Positions 8,646 through 17,466 are shown, counted from the first letter of the stretch. The stretch is 64,000 nucleotides of DNA from Streptomyces sp. NBC_01429 (GCF_036231945.1 NZ_CP109599.1:1116001-1180000); one strand, 5' to 3'. Notes: generated by a model from the letters alone, not told the origin. Made by a program: numbers and translations.

Positions 8646-10097
8646 TCACGCCCGTACCGCCCTCGGCCGCGGAATGTCGCCGTCCGGTGGGCCGTCGTCC
8701 GCCGCCTCGGGGGCCGGCGCGGTCCGCGAGGTCCGCGCGGCCAGTTCGGCTGCGGCCAGTACCACCCTGAACTGGTGCTCGACCTGGTCGCTGACGGGTA
8801 TCCAGCGGACGCGGCAGTCGGCCTCGAACGCCTCGCATCCCTCGGTGAGGAAACGTTGCAGCTCGGCGCGTACCTCGGGCGCCGCCCCCCGTACGAGCCG
8901 GTGTCCCCGCGCGCCCTCGCCGCCGTCGTCGAGCATCTGGTGGAGCAGCCCGGCCGAGCGCATCATGAGCCGGCGCGCGGCGATCCGCAGCGCCATGACG
9001 CGTGCGCGGTTCATCGGCGGCAGCGCGCCGGAGGCGCCGAGGGCCACGTCCGGCGACCATTCCCCGGCCAGGTCGGCCGAGACGGCGAGGAATTCGGCCA
9101 CCGGGGTGAGCAGGGGCGCGGCGCTGTCGGGAAGGCCGGGCCGTACGCGCTCCAGCAGACCGGACAGATACCGCGTCTCCGCCGCGAGCGTACGGCTGAT
9201 GGTCTCCAGAGCGGCGTACGGATCGGGGTGGCGGGAGGTGTCGGCGACCGCGTCGGCCGCCCACATCGGGGACTCGATGATCGCGGTCACGGTCCCGTAC
9301 CGGTGCGGATGGGCCCAGGTGGAGGTGGCCGTGGCGGCGGGCAGCGAGGCGAACTGGTCCGTCTCCCTGGGGCGCGGCATGTCGAAGACGCCCGGTCCTG
9401 GACTCGGCCAGAAGAAGGCGTCGTACGGTCCCCGCTCCACCGGTATGCCGAGGTCGCGGGCGGATCCGGTCAGATGACCGGAGAACCCGGGCAGGCTCCG
9501 GGTCAGCTGGACGAAGGTGCCGCCCACGTCCACGCCGTGCAGCGAGCACTGGAGATACGGCCGCAGCTCGTCCTGGAGACCGAGCAGCGCGGCCGTCTCC
9601 GGCAGCGCCGCCGCGCCGGGTTCGGTGGGCAGCCACTCCGGCTGCCCGGCGAAGCCGGGGCGGTAGAAGTTGCGGAAGTGGTGCGAGAGGGTCATCGGAC
9701 CCTTGATCCACCGCTCGTTGCGGCGGGCGCCGTCGGGGTCGGCGCACAGGACGAAGTGCCAGGCCGTATCGGCGGGCCCGGACCGCCGGCCCGAGCCGGA
9801 CGGCTTCGACGCCCCGCACAGATAGCGGGCCAGCCGCAGCGCCGTGACACCGCCGACCGGCTCATTGGCGTGCGGCCCGGCCACCACCAGTACGTCGCGG
9901 CTCCCCCGGCCGACGGAGAGCAGCCGGATCGGCTCCCCGGAACGCGAGGAGCCGATCCGGCGCAGGCCGACCAGGTCGGGACGGGCCGAGGCCAACGCCT
10001 CTGCCCGCAGGGTCAGTTCATCGACGTCGAGATAACGGCCCGACACGGCGATCCGTTCAGGAACCGGCTGCGGGGCCGTCGGTCTTCGCTGTTCCAC
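8646..10097 (-). CDS. M14-family zinc carboxypeptidase-like protein
   Basis: A 483-residue protein with the metallocarboxypeptidase zinc motif HxxE (AGPHANEPVGG, His76 and Glu79) and a probable third ligand in SLHGVDVGG near residue 187. An RIGSSRSGEPI stretch before the motif also fits the M14 family. No signal peptide is visible, so it is probably cytosolic. The start is GTG 10097 with GGAG ten bases upstream. An overlapping ATG at 10101 is in another frame. It lies 155 bases downstream of the aldarate operon, in the same direction, with no clear terminator between. The substrate (peptide or amidated small molecule) cannot be told. Confidence 0.8.
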   Translation of the reverse strand: MEQRRPTAPQPVPERIAVSGRYLDVDELTLRAEALASARPDLVGLRRIGSSRSGEPIRLLSVGRGSRDVLVVAGPHANEPVGGVTALRLARYLCGASKPSGSGRRSGPADTAWHFVLCADPDGARRNERWIKGPMTLSHHFRNFYRPGFAGQPEWLPTEPGAAALPETAALLGLQDELRPYLQCSLHGVDVGGTFVQLTRSLPGFSGHLTGSARDLGIPVERGPYDAFFWPSPGPGVFDMPRPRETDQFASLPAATATSTWAHPHRYGTVTAIIESPMWAADAVADTSRHPDPYAALETISRTLAAETRYLSGLLERVRPGLPDSAAPLLTPVAEFLAVSADLAGEWSPDVALGASGALPPMNRARVMALRIAARRLMMRSAGLLHQMLDDGGEGARGHRLVRGAAPEVRAELQRFLTEGCEAFEADCRVRWIPVSDQVEHQFRVVLAAAELAARTSRTAPAPEAADDGPPDGDIPRPRAVRA

Positions 10098-10252
10098 CCA
10101 TGACCGGCTCCTTCGCTTCCACGGCGCTCAACTGCCCCGATCGGGCGGGGCGACTGATGCTCCATCACAGAACGCACACACGTCAACACCCCGCGCGAGG
10201 AACGGTACGGACCCGGTATGGACCCGTTCACTCCGCGGCCGTACGGGAGCGG

Positions 10253-11434
10253 TCAGCCCGTGACCGTGACCTCGTCCGAGGTCCACGCGGCCGCCTGGTC
10301 GCTGAGCGAGAGGCCGAGACCCGGGCGGCTGGGCACGACCATGCGGCCTTCGCGCAGTTCCAGGCGTTCGTTGAACATCGGCTCCAGCCACTCGAAGTGC
10401 TCGACCCAGGTGGTGCGCGGGTACGCGGCGGCGAGGTGGAGGTGGATCTCCATCGCGAAGTGCGGGGCCATGGCGAGGGACTTGTGGTCGGCGAGGGCCA
10501 TGATCTGGAGGAAGGGCGTGATGCCGCCGACGCGTGGTGCGTCCGGCTGTATGAAGTCGGCGGCGCCGGACATGATGAGGCCGGTGTGCTCGGCGACGCT
10601 GGTGAGCATCTCGCCGGTGGCGACGGGGGTGTCGAGGGTCGCCGCGAGGGCGGCGTGGCCCTCGGCGTCGTACGCGTCGAGGGGCTCCTCGATCCAGGTG
10701 AGGTCGAAGCGCTCCAGCGCGCGGCCCATCCGGACGGCGGTGGTGCGGTCCCACTGCTGGTTGGCGTCGACCATCAGCGGGACGTCGTCGCCGATGTGCT
10801 CACGGACGGCCTGGACGCGGCGCAGGTCCTCCTTGGTGTCCGGCTGACCCACCTTGATCTTGATGCCGCCGATGCCGCGCGACAGGGAGAGGCTGGTGTT
10901 CTCCCGTACCTGGTCGAGGGGCATCGACAGATAGCCGCCGGAGGTGTTGTAGCAGCGTACGGAGTCGCGGTGGGCACCGAGCAGTTTGGCCAGCGGCAGT
11001 CCGGCGCGGCGGGCCTTGAGGTCCCACAGGGCGATGTCGAAGGCGGCGACGGCCTGGGTGGTGAGGCCGCTGCGGCCCATCGAGGCGCCGGCCCAGACGA
11101 GCTTCTGCCAGAGCCGACCGGTGTCGCTGGGGTCCTCGCCGATGAGTTCGGGCGCGATCTCCTGGGCGTGGGCGTACAGGCCGGGGCCGCCGGCCCGCTT
11201 GGAGTAGCCGAATCCGATCCCCTCGTGGCCGCCCTCGGTGGTGATGCGCGCGAAGAGGAACGCGATCTCGGTGAGCGGCTTCTGACGGCCGGTCAGTACC
11301 TTGGCGTCGCTGATCGGGGCGTGCAGGGGCAGCCGGACGAGCGAGACCTGGACGGCGGAGATGCGGTCGAGGGTGGCTTCCCCGGGAGCCGTGGCGAACG
11401 GCTTGGGCTTCTCGGGCCGGGTGGCGGACGTCAT
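10253..11434 (-). CDS. Enolase-superfamily sugar-acid dehydratase (galactarate/talarate type)
   Basis: A 393-residue mandelate racemase/muconate lactonizing enzyme family protein. It carries the KxK base motif in GGIKIKVGQ, the metal ligands in MVDANQQW, WIEEPLD and ATGEM, and the C-terminal His in APHFAMEIHLH. This combination resembles L-talarate/galactarate dehydratases, which abstract the proton alpha to the carboxylate and eliminate water to give a 2-keto-3-deoxy aldarate. The start ATG 11434 has a strong GAGGAG site and follows the upstream gene by 15 bases, so it is the last gene of the catabolic operon. Substrate assignment is by resemblance plus context; other acid sugars are possible. 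Confidence 0.87.
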   Translation of the reverse strand: MTSATRPEKPKPFATAPGEATLDRISAVQVSLVRLPLHAPISDAKVLTGRQKPLTEIAFLFARITTEGGHEGIGFGYSKRAGGPGLYAHAQEIAPELIGEDPSDTGRLWQKLVWAGASMGRSGLTTQAVAAFDIALWDLKARRAGLPLAKLLGAHRDSVRCYNTSGGYLSMPLDQVRENTSLSLSRGIGGIKIKVGQPDTKEDLRRVQAVREHIGDDVPLMVDANQQWDRTTAVRMGRALERFDLTWIEEPLDAYDAEGHAALAATLDTPVATGEMLTSVAEHTGLIMSGAADFIQPDAPRVGGITPFLQIMALADHKSLAMAPHFAMEIHLHLAAAYPRTTWVEHFEWLEPMFNERLELREGRMVVPSRPGLGLSLSDQAAAWTSDEVTVTG

Positions 11435-11449
11435 GCGGGTCTCCTCGGT

Positions 11450-11980
11450 TCAGTACTGGGCGTCGGGGTGGGGACGGTTCACGGGGCAGGACAGGTGATA
11501 GCCGCGCGCCGCGTAGTCGAACCCTTCGAGTTCGACGTGGTCGCGTCCGTCGGAGCGGGCGGCGTAGTAGGCGCGGATCTCGGTGATCAGACCGGTGACG
11601 GGGTCGAAGTCGTACCACTCGTCGCCGCGCAGGAATCCGTCCTGCCGCGTCTTGTAGTGCGTCCACTCGATGACGGCCTGATGGGCCACCGGGTCGGCGA
11701 CCAGCCGGTCGATGGTCCAGGCGGACCCGATGGTCAGGGTGAGCCGGCGCCAGTTCTCCGCGATGGTGCGGGCGCCGGTCCAGGGGCCGTCGAGTCCGGG
11801 CGGGAAGTAGTGGACGGCGTCGGGGTGGAAGGTGGCGGCCATCTTCTCGACGTCGGCCTCGTTGCAGCCGTCGAAGTACGTACGGATGGTGGCCTCCATC
11901 CACGCGCGGCGCTCCGGCTCGGCGAGATCCCGGAACGGGACCGGGACCGGGGGCGGGGGCGGGGTCGGCGTCGCGGTCAT
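11450..11980 (-). CDS. NTF2-like (SnoaL-type fold) protein
   Basis: A 176-residue protein. After a Pro-rich N-terminal tail, residues ~20-150 look like an NTF2/SnoaL cone fold (RTYFDGCNEADVEKMAATFH, then VHYFPPG and VIEWTHYK). Its ATG (11980) overlaps the stop of the preceding RraA-like gene by four bases (ATGA), so translation is coupled. Members of this fold act as isomerases, cyclases, dehydratases or binding proteins. Its place between two sugar-acid genes suggests action on an aldarate intermediate, but no specific reaction can be named. Confidence 0.82.
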   Translation of the reverse strand: MTATPTPPPPPVPVPFRDLAEPERRAWMEATIRTYFDGCNEADVEKMAATFHPDAVHYFPPGLDGPWTGARTIAENWRRLTLTIGSAWTIDRLVADPVAHQAVIEWTHYKTRQDGFLRGDEWYDFDPVTGLITEIRAYYAARSDGRDHVELEGFDYAARGYHLSCPVNRPHPDAQY

Positions 11981-12711
11981 GCGCGGGTCCTCTTCCACTG
12001 GCGGTACTGCTCCTTGGTCTCGTCGCTCGGCGGGTACAACCCGCCGAGCAGCGGCTCTCCCTGGTGGACGCGGGTGTGCAGATACGCCTCCAGTTCCTCC
12101 TGCTCCAGCGCCTCGTCGACGATGCGCGGCGCCAGATAGCGGGGGACGACGATCACGCCGTCCCGGTCGCCGACCAGGACGTCGCCGGGGTAGACGGCGA
12201 CGCCGGCGCAGCCGATGGGCACCTGGAGGTCCGCGACATGGAAACTGGTGAGGCGGGTGGTGGCGGTGACGGCGCGCGCGTAGGTCGGCAGGGGCAGCGT
12301 CCGCAGCACGTGTCCGTCCCGGAACGCGCCGTCGGTGATGAAGGCCGCGGCGCCCCGGTGCAGGGCGCGGGTGACGAGCATGTCGCCGGCCGAGGCGGCC
12401 GAGATGTCGCTGCGGCTGTCGATGACGAGCACCTGGCCCTCGGTGAGGCTCTCCACCCCCAGCCACTGGAGGTTGTCCTCGCCGGGCAGGCTTTCGAGGG
12501 TGTCGATGTCCTCGCGCGCCGGGATGAAGCGCATGGTGAACGCCTCGCCGACGAATCCGTCCAGGTCGGGGTTGAGCGGGGCGATCCCCACGAGGAACTG
12601 CTGTCGCAGGCCGACGGCGAACAGCCGGGTGGCGAGCGTGGCGGTGCTGATACGGCGGAGCTTGTCCAGGACCTGGGGGTCGAGGGGCTCGTGCTCATGA
12701 GCGGGGGACAT
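11977..12711 (-). CDS. RraA-like aldolase family protein
   Basis: A 244-residue RraA/HMG-aldolase-family protein, with the family signature GDVLVGDRDGVIVVPR near residues 178-193 and a mid-region GAAAFITDGAFRD. Some family members inhibit RNase E; others are metal-dependent class II aldolases that cleave 4-hydroxy-4-methyl-2-oxoglutarate or decarboxylate oxaloacetate. In a sugar-acid operon the aldolase role is far more likely: cleavage of a 4-deoxy-5-keto-aldarate to pyruvate and tartronate semialdehyde would take the place of GarL. That substrate is inference. It is 12 bases from the upstream dehydratase gene and overlaps the downstream NTF2-like gene. Confidence 0.85.
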   Translation of the reverse strand: MSPAHEHEPLDPQVLDKLRRISTATLATRLFAVGLRQQFLVGIAPLNPDLDGFVGEAFTMRFIPAREDIDTLESLPGEDNLQWLGVESLTEGQVLVIDSRSDISAASAGDMLVTRALHRGAAAFITDGAFRDGHVLRTLPLPTYARAVTATTRLTSFHVADLQVPIGCAGVAVYPGDVLVGDRDGVIVVPRYLAPRIVDEALEQEELEAYLHTRVHQGEPLLGGLYPPSDETKEQYRQWKRTRA

Positions 12712-12722
12712 TCGGGCTCACC

Positions 12723-14006
12723 TCAGAACTTCGGGAGGGTGGGGCGCTGGTGATCGGGGTGTACGGCGCGCATGGCGGCGATGTCGTCGCGCTCGCGCAT
12801 GTCGGGGCGGCGGTTCCAGCGTTCGTGCAGCCGGGCCAGCGCGTCGCGGTCCAGCTCCACCCCGAGGCCGGGGGTGTCGGTCACGGCGACGGCGCCCTCC
12901 TGGAAGGCGATCGGCTCGGTGATGACGTCCTCGGACTGCCACGGGTAGTGCGTGTCGCACGAGAGGTCCAGGCCGGGGAGGGTGGCAGCGACCTGGGTCA
13001 TGGCGGCGAGGCTGATGCCCAGATGGGTGTTGGAGTGCATCGAGATGTTCCTGCCGTGGGCGCGGCACACCGCCGCGAGATCCCTGGTGGCCAGCAGCCC
13101 GCCCCAGAAGTGGTGGTCGGAGAGCACCACTTGCACCGCGTCGAGGTCGAAGGCGGGGCGCACCTCCTCGATGGCGGTGACGACCATGTTGGTGGCCAGG
13201 GGCATGCCCGTACGGCGGTGGACCTCGGCCATGTCCTCCAGCCGGGCGGTGGGGTCCTCCAGGTACTGCACGACGCCGGTGAGTTCCTCGGCGACCCGGA
13301 CGGCGTTCTCCAGTGACCAGGCTCCGTTGGGGTCGAGGCGCAGCGGGCTGCCGGGGAAGGCGTCGGCCAGCGCCTTGACGGCGGCGACCTCCTGGTCGGG
13401 CGGGAACGCGCCGCCCTTGAGCTTGAAGGAGCGCGAACCGCAGCGCTCGTGGAACAGCCGGGCCTGCGCCACCACCCCCGCCGGGTCGACGGCCTCGCCC
13501 CAGTCGTCCTGGGGGTCGTCCGCGCCGGGGTGGCGTCCCCATTTGTAGAAGAGGTACGCCGCGTAGTCGACCCGGTCGCGGACCTTGCCGCCCAGCAGGG
13601 CGTGGACGGGGACGCCCAGTTCCCTGCCGTAGGCGTCCAGCGCGGCGGTCTCGAAGGCCGAGACGATGCTCAGCCGCATCTTCTCGCTGGTCAGCAGGCC
13701 GCGATAGCCACTGGCGTCGGGGTGCGGATCGATGACGCGCCGGTCGCCCTCCCGCCCGATGCCGCAGATGGCGTTGATCCCGCCGACCGGCAGGCCCTTC
13801 AGCTTCGGGGCGAGGCGGGCCGCGAGGTCCAGATACGCCCCGTCCCCGTAGGTCTCCCCCAGCCCGACGGTGCCGCTCTCCGTCTCGATCTCGACGATCA
13901 GCCGGGGGGCGTAGGGCTGGTGGACACCGGCGATGTTCAGCAGTGGCGCGTCGGCCATGAGGATCGGCGTCAGCCGGACATCGGTGATGCGGGGTGAGTC
14001 ACTCAT
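12723..14006 (-). CDS. Glucarate dehydratase-like enolase-superfamily enzyme
   Basis: A 427-residue member of the glucarate dehydratase branch. It shows SFKLKGG (base lysines), LDPNGAW (metal ligand), QYLEDPT, and the C-terminal catalytic segment NISMHSNTHLGIS. D-glucarate dehydratases convert D-glucarate (or L-idarate) to 5-keto-4-deoxy-D-glucarate. I chose ATG 14006, preceded by AAGGAG, over an in-frame ATG at 14060 because the longer form would overlap the operator palindrome. First gene of the leftward operon 14006-10253, divergent from the IclR regulator gene. Confidence 0.9.
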   Translation of the reverse strand: MSDSPRITDVRLTPILMADAPLLNIAGVHQPYAPRLIVEIETESGTVGLGETYGDGAYLDLAARLAPKLKGLPVGGINAICGIGREGDRRVIDPHPDASGYRGLLTSEKMRLSIVSAFETAALDAYGRELGVPVHALLGGKVRDRVDYAAYLFYKWGRHPGADDPQDDWGEAVDPAGVVAQARLFHERCGSRSFKLKGGAFPPDQEVAAVKALADAFPGSPLRLDPNGAWSLENAVRVAEELTGVVQYLEDPTARLEDMAEVHRRTGMPLATNMVVTAIEEVRPAFDLDAVQVVLSDHHFWGGLLATRDLAAVCRAHGRNISMHSNTHLGISLAAMTQVAATLPGLDLSCDTHYPWQSEDVITEPIAFQEGAVAVTDTPGLGVELDRDALARLHERWNRRPDMRERDDIAAMRAVHPDHQRPTLPKF

Positions 14007-14049
14007 CGTGCTCCTTAATCCGCGAGAGCGAGGTAACCGCGATTCGAAA

Positions 14050-14066
14050 GTCCCATTCATTGGGAC
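14050..14066. promoter_or_regulatory. Operator palindrome, copy 1
   Basis: GTCCCATTCATTGGGAC has perfect six-base arms around a five-base core and lies in the divergent gap between the glucarate dehydratase-like operon and the IclR gene. An identical 17-mer occurs at 17396-17412 upstream of the transporter gene, and I see no third copy. It overlaps the putative -35 of the IclR gene and sits 44 bases before the operon start codon. It is the obvious candidate IclR binding site. Confidence 0.75.
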
Positions 14067-14090
14067 TCAATCTCGTCCAGTGGGTATATT
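14060..14090 (+). promoter_or_regulatory. Possible promoter of the IclR gene
   Basis: TTGGGA (14060-14065) and TATATT (14085-14090) are separated by 19 bases. The -35 lies inside the operator palindrome, which would give autoregulation. The spacing is long, so this is tentative. Confidence 0.35.
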
Positions 14091-14217
14091 GAACGTAGCA
14101 AGGCGCCCTGGGGCCACACAAGTCCCGGTGACAGCGCCATCGGTGGGTCGGTAGTCTCAACCGCCGGGCCAGCAGTACGGCACGACCAGCGGTACGGCAC
14201 ACGAACCGGGAGCGACG

Positions 14218-15009
14218 ATGGGCGAGGCGGGCGGAGCGGGCACGGGCGAACGGGCGGCGGGGGCCCTGGACCGGGGGCTCGCGATCCTGACCCATGTGGC
14301 CAGGACGCGCGGCGCATCCACGCCCGAGATCGCGCAGGCGCTGGGGCTGACCCGCTCCACCGCGTACCGGCTGGTCGACCGGTTGCACGAACAGGGCTGG
14401 CTGGCCCACGACCCGGCGGCGGGACAGTGGCGTCTCGGCTCGGCGGCGGTGCGGCTGGCCTCGGCGGCGGTGGCCTCGACCAATCTGCGCGACGCGGCGG
14501 CCCCCGCCCTGCGCAAGCTCGCCGATCTGACCCAGGAGACCGTCAGTCTCGGGGTGCCCAACGGCCTCACGATGGTCTTCGTCCACCGCGAGCGCGGCAC
14601 CCGGCCCGCCGCGGTGACCGCCGAGCTGGGCGCCTCCAGGCCGCTGCACTCCACGTCGCTGGGGCGCGCCTATCTGGCGGCACTGCCGCAGCCGAGACTG
14701 GAGGAGACCCTGATCGAGCTGGTCCGCTCGCCGCTCTCGCCGGTGACGGCGGCCACCGTCTCGGACCTGCACGCCGAGATCGAGCGCACCCGCGAGCGCG
14801 GCTGGTCCTCGGACCTGCGGGAGTTCGACGAGTCCAGTTGCTGCTGCGGCGCCGCCGTCTTCGACCACACCGGTCTGCCCGTCGCCTGCATCAGCGTGGC
14901 CGGCGTGGCCGAGCGGATGGAGCCGCTCGTCCCGACGTACGGCCCGGTCGTCGCGCAAGTGTGCCGGGAGCTGTCGGCCGATCTCGGCTATCTGCCGCCC
15001 GCCTCCTGA
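14218..15009 (+). CDS. IclR-family transcriptional regulator
   Basis: A 263-residue IclR-type regulator. A winged helix-turn-helix at residues ~15-75 (TPEIAQALGLTRSTAYRLVDRL) is followed by a linker helix and a GAF-like effector domain (~85-255, including the DESSCCCGAAVFDHTG and VACISVAG segments typical of the family). GGGAG precedes ATG 14218. It is divergent from the aldarate operon. Two identical palindromes, here and upstream of the MFS transporter, suggest that it controls both units. The effector is probably a sugar acid or its breakdown product (inference). Its 3' end overlaps the convergent FAH-family gene by 22 bases. Confidence 0.92.
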   Translation: MGEAGGAGTGERAAGALDRGLAILTHVARTRGASTPEIAQALGLTRSTAYRLVDRLHEQGWLAHDPAAGQWRLGSAAVRLASAAVASTNLRDAAAPALRKLADLTQETVSLGVPNGLTMVFVHRERGTRPAAVTAELGASRPLHSTSLGRAYLAALPQPRLEETLIELVRSPLSPVTAATVSDLHAEIERTRERGWSSDLREFDESSCCCGAAVFDHTGLPVACISVAGVAERMEPLVPTYGPVVAQVCRELSADLGYLPPAS

Positions 15010-15866
15010 CGGCCGGCCGGCGCCCGCCCGGAGCGCGGCGCGCCGTCGCGCACCACCTCGCGTACGGGGTTGACGAGGCAGCCGATCCCCTCGACCTCCG
15101 ACTCCAGCACGTCGCCGTCCCGCAGCGCGCGCGGGGGCCGCATGAAGTCCCCGCAGCCGGCCGGTGTCCCGGTCAGCACCACATCGCCGGGCCGCAGCGT
15201 GAAGAACCGGCTGAGATGGGCGATCAGTTCGGGGATGCGGAAGACCATGTCGGCCGTGGTGCCGTCCTGGACCGTCTCGCCGTTGACACGGGTGCGCACC
15301 CGCAGCCGGTGCGGGTCGGGGATCTCGTCGGCCGTGACCACGACCGGGCCGAGCGGGCAGAAGGTGTCCAGCCCCTTGCCGCGCAGCCACTGCCCGTCGC
15401 TCTCCTGGAGGTCGCGGGCGGAGATGTCGTTGGCGACGGTGTAGCCGAAGACATGATCCGCCGCGTCGGCCTCCGGCACGTTCCTGGCCTCGGTGCCGAT
15501 GATGACGGCCAGTTCCGTCTCCCAGTCGACCCGCCGGGTCAGCGTGGGGTCGAACTCGACGGCCTCGCCGGTGCCGATGACACTGGAGGAGAGCTTGGGG
15601 AAGAGATAAGGCTCGCTCGGCGGCTCCCAGCCCATCTCGGCGATGGTGTCACGGTAGTTGAGGCCGATCCCGTAGAGCGTGGCCGGCCGGTACGGCAGGA
15701 CGGGGTCACCGGCGGCGGCCCGTTCCCCGGTCGGCGGCGGCAGGACGCCGCCCGTGATGACGTCCGCCAGCGAGAGGGACGGTGGCGCGGGCCGCCAGTC
15801 GTGACCGGCGCCGGTCCTGCTGACAAGCGCGCGGCGGCCCTGCTGGACGATGGTGGCCAGGTGCAT
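14988..15866 (-). CDS. Fumarylacetoacetate hydrolase (FAH)-family protein
   Basis: A 292-residue FAH-superfamily enzyme. GIGLNYRDTIAE, the metal-binding segment DWETELAVIIG, GYTVANDISARDLQ and the C-terminal VVLTGTPAG are all present. The family includes C-C bond hydrolases, decarboxylases and 2-keto-3-deoxy sugar-acid dehydratases. In this locus a role on a 2-keto-3-deoxy acid is favoured. The start ATG 15866 has GGGAG eight bases upstream; a longer frame to 15977 looks non-coding. It lies downstream of the MFS gene in the same direction (91-base gap) and may be cotranscribed with it. Confidence 0.87.
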   Translation of the reverse strand: MHLATIVQQGRRALVSRTGAGHDWRPAPPSLSLADVITGGVLPPPTGERAAAGDPVLPYRPATLYGIGLNYRDTIAEMGWEPPSEPYLFPKLSSSVIGTGEAVEFDPTLTRRVDWETELAVIIGTEARNVPEADAADHVFGYTVANDISARDLQESDGQWLRGKGLDTFCPLGPVVVTADEIPDPHRLRVRTRVNGETVQDGTTADMVFRIPELIAHLSRFFTLRPGDVVLTGTPAGCGDFMRPPRALRDGDVLESEVEGIGCLVNPVREVVRDGAPRSGRAPAGRQEAGGR

Positions 15867-15957
15867 GAGGTGATCTCCCGGGGAGGGTGGCGCGCCCGCA
15901 TCCGCCCCCACCGGCCTCGCCACGGAGGCGGGGCGGAGGCGGGGCGGGGCATCCTGT

Positions 15958-17337
15958 TCAGTGGGACGGGGTTCCATGGAGGGGTTCGGCAGGGCCCTTG
16001 ACGGCTTCCGCCGTCGGCGGCGCCCCCTTCCGTGTCGCCGGGGTGTCGGAGAGGAAACACACGGCGAGAGCGGCGACCAGCGAGAAGGCGGCCAGGGCTA
16101 TCAGCCCCCAGGCCGTACTCCCGGTCCTCTCCTGCACCAGGCCGAATCCGTACGGAGCGACGAATCCCCCCAGATTGGCAAGGGAATTGATGAGCGCGAT
16201 GGCCATGCCGATCACCATGGGATGCACCGTTCCCTGCACGATGGGCCAGAAGATCGGGCTGATGCTCTTGAATCCCATGGCGGCCACGCACAGCATCACC
16301 AGCGCGAGCACGGGAGAGGAGACAGCGGCCGCGTAGGAACCGACCGCCGCCACGATCAGGGCACCGATCAGCAGGGGCTTGCGCCGGCCCGTACGGTCAC
16401 CGATCCGGGCGAGCAGGAACATGGCGAAGATGGCGCAGATCCAGGGCAGCGAGGAGAGCAGCCCCACCGTGAAATCGTTGGTGCCCTGGATACCCCGGAC
16501 GATCGAGGGCAGCCAGAAGGTGTTCGCGTAGATGGACATCTGGACCGAGAAGTAGATGAACGAGAGCAGCAGGACCTTCGGGGCCCGCACGACCGACCAC
16601 AGGCCGCTGCCCGTCGCCCCGTGCCCGGCCGAAGCGGCCGCGTCGTCCGCGTCGATGGCCGTGATCAGCGCCTGCTGCTCCGGGCCGGTCAGCCAGCGGG
16701 CGTCCTCGATCTCCGAGTCGAGCCAGAAGAAGGCGAACACCCCGACGCCGACGGAGAGCAGACCCTCCGTCAGGAACATCCACTGCCAGCCGGAGAGCCC
16801 CCACAGCCCGTGCATCGAGAGCAGCGGGCCGGAGACCGGACCGGAGAGGGAGAAGGCGACGAGGGCGCCCACCGCGTACCGCGCGTTGGCCCGGCCCCGG
16901 TGCGAGTTGGGCAGCCACTTGGTGAGGTAGTAGAGAACGGCGGGCACGAATCCCGCCTCGGCCATTCCCAGCAGGAACCGGAGGAAATAGAAACTCCACT
17001 CGCCCTGCGCGAAGAGCATGCACGCGGAGACGATTCCCCAGCTCACGCAGATCCGGGAGAGCCATATCTTGGCGCCGAACCTCGCCATCAGCGCGTTGCT
17101 GGGAATCTCGAACAGCGTGTAGGCGACGAAGAACAGTCCGGCGCCGAGTCCGTAGGCCGCCGCCCCGATTCCGAGATCCGCCTCCAGATGCGACTGGGCG
17201 TATCCGATATTGGACCGGTTGAGCTGATTGCACATCATCATGACGGCGAAGAGCGGAACCACTCGCCGGAGAATCTTCGCCGTAGCGCTCTGAAGGTGTT
17301 GCCCGGACAGCTCCGGGCCACGGACTTGCGAGGTCAT
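15958..17337 (-). CDS. MFS transporter, anion:cation symporter-like (aldarate/organic acid)
   Basis: A 459-residue major facilitator with about 12 membrane helices. The N-terminal half has the ACS-family features LNRSNIGYAQ and FFVAYTLFEIPSN, then RFLLGMAEAGFVPAVLYYLTKWLP, as in glucarate, galactarate, tartrate and phthalate transporters. It most likely imports the sugar acid degraded by the neighbouring operon. The start ATG 17337 is chosen because the long upstream extension is basic and crosses a promoter and an operator. It is probably regulated by the IclR protein through the palindrome 59 bases upstream. Confidence 0.87.
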   Translation of the reverse strand: MTSQVRGPELSGQHLQSATAKILRRVVPLFAVMMMCNQLNRSNIGYAQSHLEADLGIGAAAYGLGAGLFFVAYTLFEIPSNALMARFGAKIWLSRICVSWGIVSACMLFAQGEWSFYFLRFLLGMAEAGFVPAVLYYLTKWLPNSHRGRANARYAVGALVAFSLSGPVSGPLLSMHGLWGLSGWQWMFLTEGLLSVGVGVFAFFWLDSEIEDARWLTGPEQQALITAIDADDAAASAGHGATGSGLWSVVRAPKVLLLSFIYFSVQMSIYANTFWLPSIVRGIQGTNDFTVGLLSSLPWICAIFAMFLLARIGDRTGRRKPLLIGALIVAAVGSYAAAVSSPVLALVMLCVAAMGFKSISPIFWPIVQGTVHPMVIGMAIALINSLANLGGFVAPYGFGLVQERTGSTAWGLIALAAFSLVAALAVCFLSDTPATRKGAPPTAEAVKGPAEPLHGTPSH

Positions 17338-17395
17338 ACGCGGCCACTTCTTCCGTCGACAGTGACAGGAACCGAACGGTCCGGCGCTCCCTGAA

Positions 17396-17412
17396 GTCCC
17401 ATTCATTGGGAC
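17396..17412. promoter_or_regulatory. Operator palindrome, copy 2
   Basis: Identical to the 17-mer at 14050-14066. It lies between the predicted MFS promoter and the MFS start codon, at about +20 to +36 from the expected transcription start, where a bound repressor could block elongation. Confidence 0.75.
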
Positions 17413-17437
17413 GCAGTTCCGTTTATCGGCACTCGGT

Positions 17438-17466
17438 ACCGTAGGATTCGCGTCGCGGCGTGTCAA
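17438..17466 (-). promoter_or_regulatory. Sigma-70-like promoter of the MFS gene
   Basis: On the minus strand TTGACA (17466-17461) and TACGGT (17443-17438) are separated by exactly 17 bases. The expected start of transcription is near 17431. It directs transcription to the MFS gene and possibly the FAH-family gene. Confidence 0.6.
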
